The position numbers were made by a program, and so were the translations under genes. Positions 7,958-17,044 of a stretch of DNA of 64,000 nt are shown one piece after another. The DNA is from Sphingobacterium paludis (GTDB lineage: Bacteria > Bacteroidota > Bacteroidia > Sphingobacteriales > Sphingobacteriaceae), in contig NZ_SNZV01000001.1 in the NCBI RefSeq assembly GCF_004364125.1, forward strand, positions 434,001 to 498,000. Reading direction: 5' to 3'. Below the pieces are notes generated by a model that had not been told where the DNA came from, did no database searches, and worked only from the letters and a program-made list of their open reading frames with translations. How positions within the stretch are numbered: position 1 is the stretch's first letter; each line of letters begins with the position of its first letter.

Positions 7958-8074
7958 TTAAGATGCTTGGCTGAGCTCTTGTGTCTCTTGCTCTTCCTCT
8001 AAGATGGCCATCAACAATAGATAGTAGCCTTTATCCAATCCTAGTTTTGCTGCGTGTAGTTCTAAATTTTCCAT
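7958..8074 (-). CDS. 38-residue peptide, paralogue A
   Basis: A short frame starting MENLELHAAKLGLDKGYYL and ending in an acidic tail. It is nearly the same as a second 38-residue frame at 8474-8590: both have MEN, then KLGLDKGYYLLLMAILEE, then an acidic and variable end. Conservation of length, start and core, together with similar upstream promoters, supports a real gene in spite of its size. The LLLMAIL stretch is amphipathic or weakly membrane-seeking; there is no signal peptide. I do not know the family or function. Confidence 0.6.
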   Translation of the reverse strand: MENLELHAAKLGLDKGYYLLLMAILEEEQETQELSQAS

Positions 8075-8120
8075 GGCTCTATGTTTTAAGTTTAATGTTT
8101 CTGTTTGTTACGAAGATAGT

Positions 8121-8136
8121 TTCAAAGCGTGTGCCA
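8121..8136 (-). promoter_or_regulatory. Sigma-54-like promoter of peptide A
   Basis: On the minus strand TGGCACACGCTTTGAA has the sigma-54 spacing TGGCACN-N4-TTG. The -24 box is perfect; the -12 box reads TTGAA in place of TTGC(A/T). It lies 46 bp upstream of the ATG at 8074. A second site with the same layout stands in front of paralogue B. Confidence 0.5.
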
Positions 8137-8409
8137 AATTCCCATCTACGAGTTGAATCCGCACTTACCGGCCATGATAAAAGGTGTTTTTCGTTTTAAA
8201 TGGTATATTATTCAGCACTCACGTATTAATACTCATTTCATAGTCACTGTTTCGGTAAGAAATCATTGTTTCCGTGATTTACGCTGCGGCATGTTAGCTT
8301 TGTATCTGATGTTAGAGGCTAATTTCAATTTAAGAACAAACAAATCGTAGGTTTCCAAACTGTGCGTCATCTGATGCCGTCGACAACAAAAAAATCTATG
8401 CTGCATAAA

Positions 8410-8437
8410 AAAAGCAAAATCAGATGATTTCGCTTTT
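8410..8437 (-). terminator. Hairpin terminator of peptide B gene
   Basis: Arms AAAAGCAAAATCA and TGATTTCGCTTTT, one mismatch, two-base loop; followed on the minus strand by a run of T. It lies 37 bp past the stop of the second small ORF, so each peptide gene has its own transcript. Confidence 0.7.
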
Positions 8438-8473
8438 CGAATTAAAATATATGTGTATATGTATAGTTTTCCT

Positions 8474-8590
8474 TTAGCAGGCTTGCGGCAATTCAACCGC
8501 TTCTTCATATTCCTCTAAAATAGCCATCAATAATAGGTAATAGCCTTTATCTAATCCTAATTTTTTTGCTTTTGTTTCTATATTTTCCAT
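8474..8590 (-). CDS. 38-residue peptide, paralogue B
   Basis: Frame MENIETKAKKLGLDKGYYL... ending VELPQAC. The core KLGLDKGYYLLLMAILEE is identical to paralogue A, with many synonymous changes between the two genes (for example in the GLDKGYYLLLMAI codons), which points to selection on the protein. The last residue is Cys, absent in A. The ATG at 8590 follows the purine-poor leader TTTACACCTC, so there is no Shine-Dalgarno, as is usual in Bacteroidota. Promoter and terminator are recognisable on both sides. Function unknown. Confidence 0.62.
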   Translation of the reverse strand: MENIETKAKKLGLDKGYYLLLMAILEEYEEAVELPQAC

Positions 8591-8637
8591 GAGGTGTAAA
8601 GTTTAGTTTCTATTTCTGTTTCTTATGTCTAATCCTT

Positions 8638-8653
8638 TCCAAACGCTGTGCCA
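8638..8653 (-). promoter_or_regulatory. Sigma-54-like promoter of peptide B
   Basis: Minus-strand TGGCACAGCGTTTGGA: perfect -24 box, exact spacing, -12 box TTGGA in place of TTGC(A/T). The leader that follows shares the motif AAACAGAAA with the leader of paralogue A. Confidence 0.5.
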
Positions 8654-8958
8654 TAGTTACCAATTTTTGGCACTACCGCATTTCTTGGCGATCATTCAAG
8701 TGCTTATCGTGTTCAAATTGCGCGAATGTTGTATCCACTGCGATAAATACGTGAGTTTGGTGTGCACTACGATGTGATTAATCCGGAGAAAGGCCTAAAA
8801 AGGCGTGAAAATGCCTGATACCTCGCTGATAACTGCATATCATACCGCATAGCAACTACGTGACAGCTGCCTAAATGCGATGTTTTCCGATAACGCTACC
8901 GCTCTTTTAATCGGACGATTCGTTGCAATACTGTAAGTTATGCCTTTCCTTTACATAT

Positions 8959-8980
8959 ATCAGTTTTGATAATAACTGAT
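8959..8980. promoter_or_regulatory. Inverted repeat in front of susC
   Basis: Perfect 7-bp arms ATCAGTT and AACTGAT separated by 8 bp, ending 25 bp before the susC start. Position suits an operator or a leader stem. The rest of 8654-8958 shows no gene. Confidence 0.4.
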
Positions 8981-9005
8981 CAACATAACATAAACCATAA
9001 AGATT

Positions 9006-12000
9006 ATGATACGTAAAAGTTATCTAAAAGAGCTCGGACCGTGGGGGCTTTTATGTGTGCTGCTCCTGCTATCATCTCCTGCTGTTCAGGCGCAACAAGC
9101 AAGCACAAAACGCACGATCACCGTGACCGATCTCGACAGCAAGGGAGCCCTGCCAGGCGCTACCGTCATCAACCTTACATCAAAGGCATCAGGAACGACA
9201 TCAGCCGCCGGTGTTTTGGACATGGACGCCACCGCGGGCGATTCGATAACGGTGCGGATGATAGGATACATCAGCTCCACCGTCGTTGTGGGCACGGATG
9301 TGCTTGTGAAGGTCGAACTGATCCAAGAGCGGGAAAGCATTGGCGAGGTCGTTGTCACCGCGCTAGGTATCAAGCGTGAAACAAGGGGGCTCACGTTTGC
9401 GACGCAGCAACTCGGCGCAGAAGCGGTAAACGACGTACGCGATAACAGCGGAAACGTGATGACGAGCTTAACGGGAAAGGTGGCAGGTGCTACCGTAACC
9501 ACCTCATCCACCGGACCGGGAGCCGCGGTAAAGGTTGTCCTCCGAGGAAATAAATCGATCTCCGGAAACAACAATGCTTTAGTCGTTGTGGATGGCGTAC
9601 CCTACGATAACTCGCCGGGCGTGCAAGCTACTGGTACAACACCGAACTACGGAACGAGCGATGGTGCGGCCAACATTAATCCAGACGATATTGAATCGGT
9701 AAATATTCTCAAAGGCCCATCAGCAGCGGCGCTCTATGGCAGCCGGGCCGCCAATGGAGCTATTATCATTACCACCAAGCAAGGCCGCTCCGGCCGCTAC
9801 CAGATCGACTACAATGGAAGTGCGTCTGTTGATCAGGTCAATATGCTCGCCCGGTTTCAAAACACGTATGGTCGGGGAAATGGCGGTGTCGCAGGAACAA
9901 ATGTCGGCGAAAGCTGGGGCGCAGCAGCCACAACCTACAACGAGAATGTGCGTAACGTCTTCCAAAACGCAGCGACTTTCAACAATAGCATCAGTGCCTT
10001 TGGGGGTACAGATAAAATCAATGGGTATATGTCGTATTCCAATAACAGCATTGGTGGCATCACACCCGGCAATGATTTGAAGAGAAACACCCTCAATGTG
10101 CGTCTGAATACCGAACTGATTTCAAAATTAAAGACGGATGTTAAGCTGACCTATATGAACCAGCAGATTGATAACCGACCACGGCTGGGCGATATGGGGT
10201 TGCCTGTTGAAGCCTATATTATGCCGCGGGATTTAAGCGATGAAGAAGCCTTGAATTATGAGACCGTAAACCCCGTTAATGGCCAGCCCCAGCGGGCATA
10301 TTGGTCGGGATCAACCCTGTATGATAATCCATATTGGAGTTTAAATCGCACAGCAGTACATGAAGTGCGGGATAGGATTACAGCGTTGGGAAGTATCAGC
10401 TACGAACTGACCGAGGGGCTAAGTGTATTGGGGCGCTACAGTTATGATAAATACAATGACGTGACCTATGGCTCTTTTTACGACGGCACCGTTTCGCTTG
10501 GCGATGTCCGGGCCGGGGGGAAGTACTACGAGACACACAGCAGCTATTGGGAGCAAAATTTAGATCTATTACTCAATGGCAAACACCAGCTAACGGACGA
10601 CATTCAACTCAATTACAACGTAGGGACAAGCTTCCTTCGCCGAAATTACGATACCTTCCAGAATATGGCCAATGGATTATCCATTCCAAACCAATTCTCT
10701 TTCATGATGGCAACAACCCCGGAATTTCTTTTGGTAAACAGGTATGTCAGACAGCTAAATTCCGTGTATGCAAGTGCACAACTGGGTTTTTATGACAATA
10801 TATTCCTGGATCTAACAGCACGGAATGATTGGTCGTCGACTTTGCCCAGCCCGCATAGCTACTTTTACCCATCCGCGGGACTTTCCGTCGTATTCAACGA
10901 GTGGCTCAATATGCCAAGCTGGGTCAATTTTGGAAAGGTGCGCGCGTCCTATACGCAGGTAGGTAACGACCCAGCACCTTATTTACTCAATCAGCTCTAT
11001 GCTTTTACGCTCGGTGCACAGCGAGGCTTCGTGTCAAGAAGTGCGACCAAGGCTATTCCCGACTTAAAACCGGAACAGACGAAGGCCTTTGAGCTAGGCT
11101 TGGATATGAAGTTTTTTGATAGCCGATTATCGTTTGATGCGACTTATTACAAGAGCAACACGATCAACCAATTGCTGTTTCTGGCTTTACCCATGGCAAG
11201 CGGCTTCGGAAGGGAGTATATTAACGCCGGAAATATAGAAAATCGCGGTTTCGAGGTGCAACTCTCAGCGACCCCAATCCGCAAAGAAAACTTCTCTTGG
11301 GTAACAGACGTCAATTTTTCTACCAACCGCAACACCATAATTGAATTACACGAAACGACGAAGCGGGCAAACATCACCGATAATGCTCGTTACGCGACGG
11401 TTGTTGTTAACGAAGGCGAACGCTATGGCGATTTGTATGGCCATGCTTGGGCGCGCGATGCGAATACGGGTAAATTCATTGTCAATGCGCAAGGGCTACC
11501 TGTTGTGGAGGCTAACCAAAAACTAGGAAACTTCAATCCGGATGCGCTGATTGGCTGGTCCAATAGCTTTACCTATAAAAACTTTACGTTGCGCGCACTG
11601 ATTGATGCGCGTATAGGCGGCGAGATTGTCTCCGGAACTGCAGCATACCTTGGTGCTTTCGGCGTCGCTGACTTTACCGAGCAGCATCGCGACGGAAGCT
11701 GGGTTATCGATGCGGTAACTGCGGATGGGCAGACCAATACCACCGCCATAACCGCACAACAATTTTGGACCACGGTATCGCAGGCCGGACGCGACGGGTG
11801 GGGCGAATTTTTTACTTACGATATGACGAACGTCCGGCTGCGAGAGCTGGCATTAACCTATAAATTTAATCTGGAATCGGTAAAAGCGATCAAGGCAGCG
11901 CAAGTATCGCTCACCGGGCGTAATCTGTTCTTCCTCTACCGCGGTAAATCCAAGCTTGATATTCCCGGTTTAGGAAAATTGGATAACCCCATTGATCCGG

Positions 12001-12095
12001 AAGGCGCTCTGGGAGCAGGAAATTACCAAGGTGTGGAAGTAGGGCTGCCCCCTGCTGTACGGACATTTGGCTTGAATGTAAAATTAACCTTTTAA
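9006..12095 (+). CDS. SusC/RagA-type TonB-dependent outer-membrane transporter
   Basis: A 1029-residue outer-membrane channel that imports oligosaccharides with energy from TonB. Signal peptide at residues 1-29 (cleavage near AVQA/QQ). A CarboxypepD_reg-like domain (about 36-107) is followed by the TonB-contact segment ESIGEVVVTALGIKRE, a plug domain (about 140-260) with VVVDGVPYDN and the signature LKGPSAAALYGSRAANGAIIITTK, and then a 22-strand barrel ending in the aromatic TFGLNVKLTF. SusD follows 12 bp downstream. The neighbouring GH109, NagB and NagA genes suggest a glycan containing N-acetylgalactosamine or N-acetylglucosamine as cargo. Confidence 0.95.
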   Translation: MIRKSYLKELGPWGLLCVLLLLSSPAVQAQQASTKRTITVTDLDSKGALPGATVINLTSKASGTTSAAGVLDMDATAGDSITVRMIGYISSTVVVGTDVLVKVELIQERESIGEVVVTALGIKRETRGLTFATQQLGAEAVNDVRDNSGNVMTSLTGKVAGATVTTSSTGPGAAVKVVLRGNKSISGNNNALVVVDGVPYDNSPGVQATGTTPNYGTSDGAANINPDDIESVNILKGPSAAALYGSRAANGAIIITTKQGRSGRYQIDYNGSASVDQVNMLARFQNTYGRGNGGVAGTNVGESWGAAATTYNENVRNVFQNAATFNNSISAFGGTDKINGYMSYSNNSIGGITPGNDLKRNTLNVRLNTELISKLKTDVKLTYMNQQIDNRPRLGDMGLPVEAYIMPRDLSDEEALNYETVNPVNGQPQRAYWSGSTLYDNPYWSLNRTAVHEVRDRITALGSISYELTEGLSVLGRYSYDKYNDVTYGSFYDGTVSLGDVRAGGKYYETHSSYWEQNLDLLLNGKHQLTDDIQLNYNVGTSFLRRNYDTFQNMANGLSIPNQFSFMMATTPEFLLVNRYVRQLNSVYASAQLGFYDNIFLDLTARNDWSSTLPSPHSYFYPSAGLSVVFNEWLNMPSWVNFGKVRASYTQVGNDPAPYLLNQLYAFTLGAQRGFVSRSATKAIPDLKPEQTKAFELGLDMKFFDSRLSFDATYYKSNTINQLLFLALPMASGFGREYINAGNIENRGFEVQLSATPIRKENFSWVTDVNFSTNRNTIIELHETTKRANITDNARYATVVVNEGERYGDLYGHAWARDANTGKFIVNAQGLPVVEANQKLGNFNPDALIGWSNSFTYKNFTLRALIDARIGGEIVSGTAAYLGAFGVADFTEQHRDGSWVIDAVTADGQTNTTAITAQQFWTTVSQAGRDGWGEFFTYDMTNVRLRELALTYKFNLESVKAIKAAQVSLTGRNLFFLYRGKSKLDIPGLGKLDNPIDPEGALGAGNYQGVEVGLPPAVRTFGLNVKLTF

Positions 12096-12107
12096 TCGAT
12101 TACGACC

Positions 12108-13655
12108 ATGAAAAGACATATTGTATACGCCCTTTTAGCAGCCTTATCGCTCAACGCATGCACCAAAAGTTTTGAGGGTTACAACACCGATCCCAATAAC
12201 CTCACTGAAGTAGGCGAGCGTGAGCGCCCATTTATGTTTGCCAAGGCACAATCCTCTGCAGCGATGAACCGTTCATTCTACCAAACGGTACAGAACCTCG
12301 GCCCAGACCTTTACGCGCAATACTTCGCGCTCACGACAACGTCCTTCACGACAGACCGCTATCAGCTTGTGCCCGACTGGCAACGCCGCTTTTGGACGGT
12401 CGTTTACGTGGATACCGCTCCGCAACTGAAAAGTATCTTGGATAATGTAGAACCAAATTCCGGAGAAGGGGCGTTGGCCAACATCCTCTGGGTGTATGCT
12501 TTCCATCGGCTTACAGACCAATTTGGACCGGTGCCCTATTTTGCAGCGGCAGAACCGCAGCAATCCATCGCCTATGACGCGATGGACCAAATTTATGACG
12601 ATTTCTTCCTCCGATTGAGCGCAGCGGTAGAAGCGTTGCAAGCACTGCCGGCAGGCACCAGAATCTACCAAGGCTACGAATTGATGTATGATGGCGACAT
12701 TCAAAACTGGATTGCCTTCGCCAATTCGTTACGCTTGCGCTTGGCACTTCGTATCTCTGGCATTGACGCCGCACGGGCAAGAGCCGAAGCTGAAGCAGCT
12801 GTCGCAGCAGGTGTTATGCTGACCAATGCGCAGAATGCATCCCTATTAAAATCTCTGAATGGTAATGATACCAATGGCTTGTCGCAAGTGGGTGCGTGGA
12901 ATGAGTTTGCGATGAGCTCGACCATCGCTTCCTATTTAAAAGGCTATGAAGATCCACGTTTAGCGATGTATTTCCAGCCGAGCATCAGCACCGGTACCTA
13001 CAATAGTTTGCGAAATGGCGTAAGCGCTGCCGATCTCGGAAATGTAAGAAATCAAGCCGCTGCCAATTCCAATATCGGGCAGTATTGGGTACAATACAAT
13101 GGGAATGTACCAGCGGGGATGCTGGTGCAACGCTTTCATGTCATGGCCGCAGCAGAGTCCTATTTCTTACGTGCCGAAGGCGCGTTGAACGGTTGGAATA
13201 TGGGAGGGGATGCCCGTCAGCTTTACGAAGAGGGCATCCGGACCAGTATGGGGCAATGGGGAATAACCGATGGTGATGCTATTGCAGCATACCTAGCCTC
13301 TGGTAATACGCCTGTAGCGCCAGAAGACTTCCATAATTCGCCAGCAGTAGGAACAACGCCTATTGCCTGGTCTACCGATGCGGCGGTACAGCGGGCGCAG
13401 ATCGGTGTACAAAAGTGGCTGGCTATTTTCCCGGATGGGATGGAGGCCTGGGCAGAATTTCGTCGCTCAGGATATCCTAGCATGTATAACGTCTTGGTGT
13501 CTAATAACGCTGATTTACCTGCGGGTAATTTTATCAATCGCTTACCGTATCCATTAACCGAGCAAACGAACAACCTGGCCGAATTGGAACGTGGGCGAGC
13601 GCTTCTTGGCGGTACTGATAATGCGGCTACGAAACTATGGTGGGATGTGGACTGA
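12108..13655 (+). CDS. SusD/RagB-family surface glycan-binding lipoprotein
   Basis: A 515-residue lipoprotein with lipobox LNAC (Cys18), exported to the cell surface, where SusD proteins form a lid over the SusC barrel. TPR-like helices are evident (WVYAFHRLTDQFGPVPYF, IAFANSLRLRLALRISG, AESYFLRAEGALNGW), and the C-terminal NRLPYPLTEQTNN stretch is family typical. The stop codon overlaps the start of the esterase gene by 11 bp (ATG at 13645), so the two are translationally coupled. Belongs to the SusD-like branch paired with long SusC proteins. Confidence 0.95.
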   Translation: MKRHIVYALLAALSLNACTKSFEGYNTDPNNLTEVGERERPFMFAKAQSSAAMNRSFYQTVQNLGPDLYAQYFALTTTSFTTDRYQLVPDWQRRFWTVVYVDTAPQLKSILDNVEPNSGEGALANILWVYAFHRLTDQFGPVPYFAAAEPQQSIAYDAMDQIYDDFFLRLSAAVEALQALPAGTRIYQGYELMYDGDIQNWIAFANSLRLRLALRISGIDAARARAEAEAAVAAGVMLTNAQNASLLKSLNGNDTNGLSQVGAWNEFAMSSTIASYLKGYEDPRLAMYFQPSISTGTYNSLRNGVSAADLGNVRNQAAANSNIGQYWVQYNGNVPAGMLVQRFHVMAAAESYFLRAEGALNGWNMGGDARQLYEEGIRTSMGQWGITDGDAIAAYLASGNTPVAPEDFHNSPAVGTTPIAWSTDAAVQRAQIGVQKWLAIFPDGMEAWAEFRRSGYPSMYNVLVSNNADLPAGNFINRLPYPLTEQTNNLAELERGRALLGGTDNAATKLWWDVD

Positions 13656-15552
13656 CAAGGGATCGGCGGAACTCGCTGAATTAAAGCAGTGGGTAGCTCA
13701 TCAATATGCAATTTTAGGCGAGCATCGAAAGCTTCATGCGCAGAAGCAATCTATCGCATCCCTTTTACACGAGCTATTGCAGCTCGATAAAACCCCGTTA
13801 GCAGCGCTTGAAACACGTATCCTACAGGATAGGCACGAGGAAGACTATACCGTGCGTACGCTTATTTTTCAGAGCCAATCGGGTGTTTTTATTCCTGCAA
13901 ACCTCTATATTCCCGCTGGGTTGGGGCCGTTTCCTGCGATATTAAATAGCCATGGTCATTGGGACGGGGGGAAAGCTGGCGACATCGTTCAGCAGACCGC
14001 CCAGCGTCTGGTGCGTGCTGGCTATGTGGTCTTGTGTATCGATGCCTGGGGGGCAGGAGAGCGCGGAAGCCAAGGGAAAGAAGAATACCACGGTGGGAAT
14101 TTAGGCGCTTCTCTTTTGGGTATAGGCACATCCTTACTGGCCTTGCAGCTTATCGATAATAAGCAAGCTGTCAATCTGCTTTGCAGCTTACCCTTCGTGG
14201 ATGAAAATCGTATTGGCGCCGTTGGGGCCAGCGGAGGAGGCAATCAAACACTTTGGATCACTGCATACGACGAACGAATAAAAGCAGCGGTATCCGTTGT
14301 TAGTGTAGGTACGTTTGAAGGCTATCTGTTACAACGCAACTGTGTATGCGAGTTATTGCCAAAGGGGTTGTCTGTCTTGGAAGCGAAAGACGTACTCAGC
14401 AGCATCGGTCCGCGGTTTGTACACGTTTTAGCTGCATCCAAAGAAGATATTCCTGCATTTCAGCCTGCACAGATGTTGCGTGCTTACGAGGAAGCGCGTG
14501 CGGAACAGGAAGCGAATGGAGGTATTCCCTACGTCAGCTATAAGCTGTTTGACGAGGGGCATCATTTCTCGATTGCCATGCAAGAGGAAGCCTTACATTT
14601 TTTTAATGAAAAATTAGGGGTGAATGAGGCAAAGACCAAGGGCGCATACAATCGCACAGCACCCGAGGCGCTCAGGGCAACGGCGTTACTGGATGGCAGC
14701 TTCGCCCCGCTAGGTACCGTGGATTATGTGCAACATCGGCAGGATCAATCGCTGACGTATCTGAAGAGCAAGGTTAAGCTATCTGAAGATCTACTGCTGA
14801 CAGAACTTCACCAATCCTTGGCCATTGATGAAAACCTCGATATCTTCGAGGTGGAAAACACATGGGGACAAACGAGTGGGTGGGAGCAGTCATCGCTGAC
14901 CGTGAAAGGCGGGCGAACCCTCCATGCACTGATCAAAAACGGTAATTCTAGTCTACCTGCACAATTGATTGTGCCGGCGGGGGGTATTGCTTCCGTCAGC
15001 GAGGAGGAGATGGCGTCGTTTGTGCAATACGAGGGTGCTGTCGTGCTGATGGATGCTTTTGGCATGCGTGCACAACAGACAGCGCACATGGCTGTATTGG
15101 ATGATGGTTTGCCGATGTTTCACAGTTTGTCGCGAACGCTGTTGTGGCTAGGCGAGACCTTGATGGGCAGATGGGTGTCTGACATACGCATCGTCGTAAA
15201 TTTCCTTCGCGGTAAAAGATTAGCACCTATACGTCTGCTTGCCAATCGCGAGACGGCCGTGTCGGCTCTCTGTTACCAAGCACTGTATCGCGATGCCGAT
15301 GCGTTGGCGCTAACGGAACTTCCGCTTAGCCTCATGCCGCAGCAAGCACATTCATCATCGAACCCGCTTAATATGGCAGCACCTATTCCGGGCATACTTT
15401 CTTGGGGTGATGTGTCTATGCTAAGGGCTTTGATAGATGTGCCGATTACAATAAAACTACCGATTGATAGTGCAGGGCATGCTTTGACCAATAAGCAGAT
15501 CGATGATTTTGCCGACTGGGTGTCGGTGTTGAGAAATAAAATAGCAAAATGA
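13645..15552 (+). CDS. Two-lobed alpha/beta-hydrolase, probable carbohydrate esterase
   Basis: The ATG at 13645 lies inside the susD stop region and gives 635 residues; an upstream in-frame start at 13591 would sit inside susD and is less likely. The N-terminal lobe is a dienelactone-hydrolase or acetylxylan-esterase-like fold with NSHGHWDGGKAG, DAWGAGERGSQ, the nucleophile elbow GASGGG (Ser196) and EGHHFS as the probable catalytic His. Residues about 420-630 look like a second hydrolase-like lobe without an obvious nucleophile motif. No signal peptide is visible from this start. It probably removes acyl groups from the glycan. No specificity can be assigned. Confidence 0.75.
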   Translation: MWTDKGSAELAELKQWVAHQYAILGEHRKLHAQKQSIASLLHELLQLDKTPLAALETRILQDRHEEDYTVRTLIFQSQSGVFIPANLYIPAGLGPFPAILNSHGHWDGGKAGDIVQQTAQRLVRAGYVVLCIDAWGAGERGSQGKEEYHGGNLGASLLGIGTSLLALQLIDNKQAVNLLCSLPFVDENRIGAVGASGGGNQTLWITAYDERIKAAVSVVSVGTFEGYLLQRNCVCELLPKGLSVLEAKDVLSSIGPRFVHVLAASKEDIPAFQPAQMLRAYEEARAEQEANGGIPYVSYKLFDEGHHFSIAMQEEALHFFNEKLGVNEAKTKGAYNRTAPEALRATALLDGSFAPLGTVDYVQHRQDQSLTYLKSKVKLSEDLLLTELHQSLAIDENLDIFEVENTWGQTSGWEQSSLTVKGGRTLHALIKNGNSSLPAQLIVPAGGIASVSEEEMASFVQYEGAVVLMDAFGMRAQQTAHMAVLDDGLPMFHSLSRTLLWLGETLMGRWVSDIRIVVNFLRGKRLAPIRLLANRETAVSALCYQALYRDADALALTELPLSLMPQQAHSSSNPLNMAAPIPGILSWGDVSMLRALIDVPITIKLPIDSAGHALTNKQIDDFADWVSVLRNKIAK

Positions 15553-15579
15553 GTGTAACGAAATCAACCAACTTTTTAT

Positions 15580-17016
15580 ATGGCAACAGATAGAAGATCG
15601 TTTTTAAAGTTATCTGCAATGGCAGGACTGGGTTTGGTCGCGGCTAATGGCTGTAACGTAACGAGTAAAGAACACGAAGACGCAAAATTAGGAAGTATCC
15701 TGAAGGAAGCGGAAAAAGAATATGAGCCGATCTTTAATATGTCCGGCTACGGTGCGCCCGCGTTGGAGCGGGTGCGTATCGGCTTTATCGGTGTAGGAAA
15801 TAGGGGCGCTGCCGCCGTGGAGCGGATGAGTAGGATCGATGGGGTGGATATTCTGGGGATCTGCGATGTTCGGCCAGACAAAGCCGAGGAAGCAAAAAAA
15901 AGGATTGTGGGAGGAAGCCACGAAGCAAAAATCTACGCAAACAACGATCAATCCTGGAAGGAGCTATGTGATCGGCCAGATGTGGATTTGGTGTACGTAG
16001 CTACCCATTGGGCGCTTCACGCCGACATTGCGGTATATGCGATGGAACACGGCAAGCACGTAGCGTTGGAAATCCCCGCTGCCACGAGCGTAGAAGATTG
16101 CTGGCGCCTGGTTATGAGCAGCGAAAAAACAAAGAAACACTGCGTTATTTTGGAAAACTGCTGCTACGACTTCTTCGAACTGCTCACCCTAAACCTCGCT
16201 AGGCAAGGTTTCTTCGGAGATATCGTTCATTGTGAAGGAGCTTACATCCACGATATCCTGGCCAGCTTTTTCGAAAAAGATGCACGCTTTGATCTGTGGC
16301 GCTTAAAAGAAAATGCCGAGCGAAACGGCAATCTATATCCCACACACGGCTTGGGGCCGATCTGTCAGATATTAAAGGTGAACCGAGGAAATAAAATGGA
16401 ATACATGACCTCGATGGCGTCGAAAGATTTCTCGCTGGGCAAGAAAGCGAAGGAAATCGCCGCAACAGATGATAGCTTTAAAACTTTTGTGGATAAGCCA
16501 TTTCGCGGAAATATGAACATTTCTAGTATAGCAACAAGCAGCGGCAGCACCATCATGCTGCAGCATGATGTGAGTACGCCGAGACCTTATTCCCGAATAC
16601 ACATGGTCAGCGGTACGAAGGCCTTTGCACAGAAATACCCCTTACCAGGAAAAATCGCTGTAGGACACGAAGACTTCTTGGATGAGGCTGGTATGCGAAA
16701 ACTGGAAGAACAATACACACCAAACATCGTAAAGCAAATCGGCGAGCTAGCCAAACGAATAGGTGGACATGGAGGTATGGATTTTATGATGGATTGGCGC
16801 TTGATAGATTGCTTGCGAAACGGGCTTCCGGTAGACATGGATGTCTATGATGCCGCTTCTTGGAGCGTCATAGGCCCCTTGAGCGAGTGGTCTGTTGCCA
16901 ACGGCTCTCAGCCCATCGCTATTCCCGATTTTACCATGGGTAGATGGAAAGAGAACAAGGTGCATGAAATAAATTTAGAGTCGGGTGGAACGACCAAAGT
17001 GATAAATAACGATTGA
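15580..17016 (+). CDS. GH109 alpha-N-acetylgalactosaminidase (Gfo/Idh/MocA fold)
   Basis: A 478-residue periplasmic enzyme. It starts with a twin-arginine signal (DRRSFLKLSAMAGLGL), with Cys25 as a possible lipidation site. A Rossmann domain follows (VRIGFIGVGNRGAAAVE, residues 65-81), then the family hallmarks ENCCYDFFELLTLNLARQG, GAYIHDILA, THGLGPICQILKVNRGN and GGMDFMMDWRL. GH109 enzymes hold NAD+ tightly and cleave alpha-linked GalNAc, as on mucin-type or blood-group A glycans, by a transient oxidation. Tat export fits a protein that folds with its cofactor in the cytoplasm. Full length; fourth gene of the susC operon. Confidence 0.9.
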   Translation: MATDRRSFLKLSAMAGLGLVAANGCNVTSKEHEDAKLGSILKEAEKEYEPIFNMSGYGAPALERVRIGFIGVGNRGAAAVERMSRIDGVDILGICDVRPDKAEEAKKRIVGGSHEAKIYANNDQSWKELCDRPDVDLVYVATHWALHADIAVYAMEHGKHVALEIPAATSVEDCWRLVMSSEKTKKHCVILENCCYDFFELLTLNLARQGFFGDIVHCEGAYIHDILASFFEKDARFDLWRLKENAERNGNLYPTHGLGPICQILKVNRGNKMEYMTSMASKDFSLGKKAKEIAATDDSFKTFVDKPFRGNMNISSIATSSGSTIMLQHDVSTPRPYSRIHMVSGTKAFAQKYPLPGKIAVGHEDFLDEAGMRKLEEQYTPNIVKQIGELAKRIGGHGGMDFMMDWRLIDCLRNGLPVDMDVYDAASWSVIGPLSEWSVANGSQPIAIPDFTMGRWKENKVHEINLESGGTTKVINND

Positions 17017-17044
17017 ATAAAATAGCAAATTAAAACGAGTAACA

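Noticed and set aside
9086..9574. 162-codon minus-strand frame
   Set aside because: Lies wholly inside susC and mirrors its codon bias; composition is Ser/Thr/Val-rich as expected for an antisense frame.
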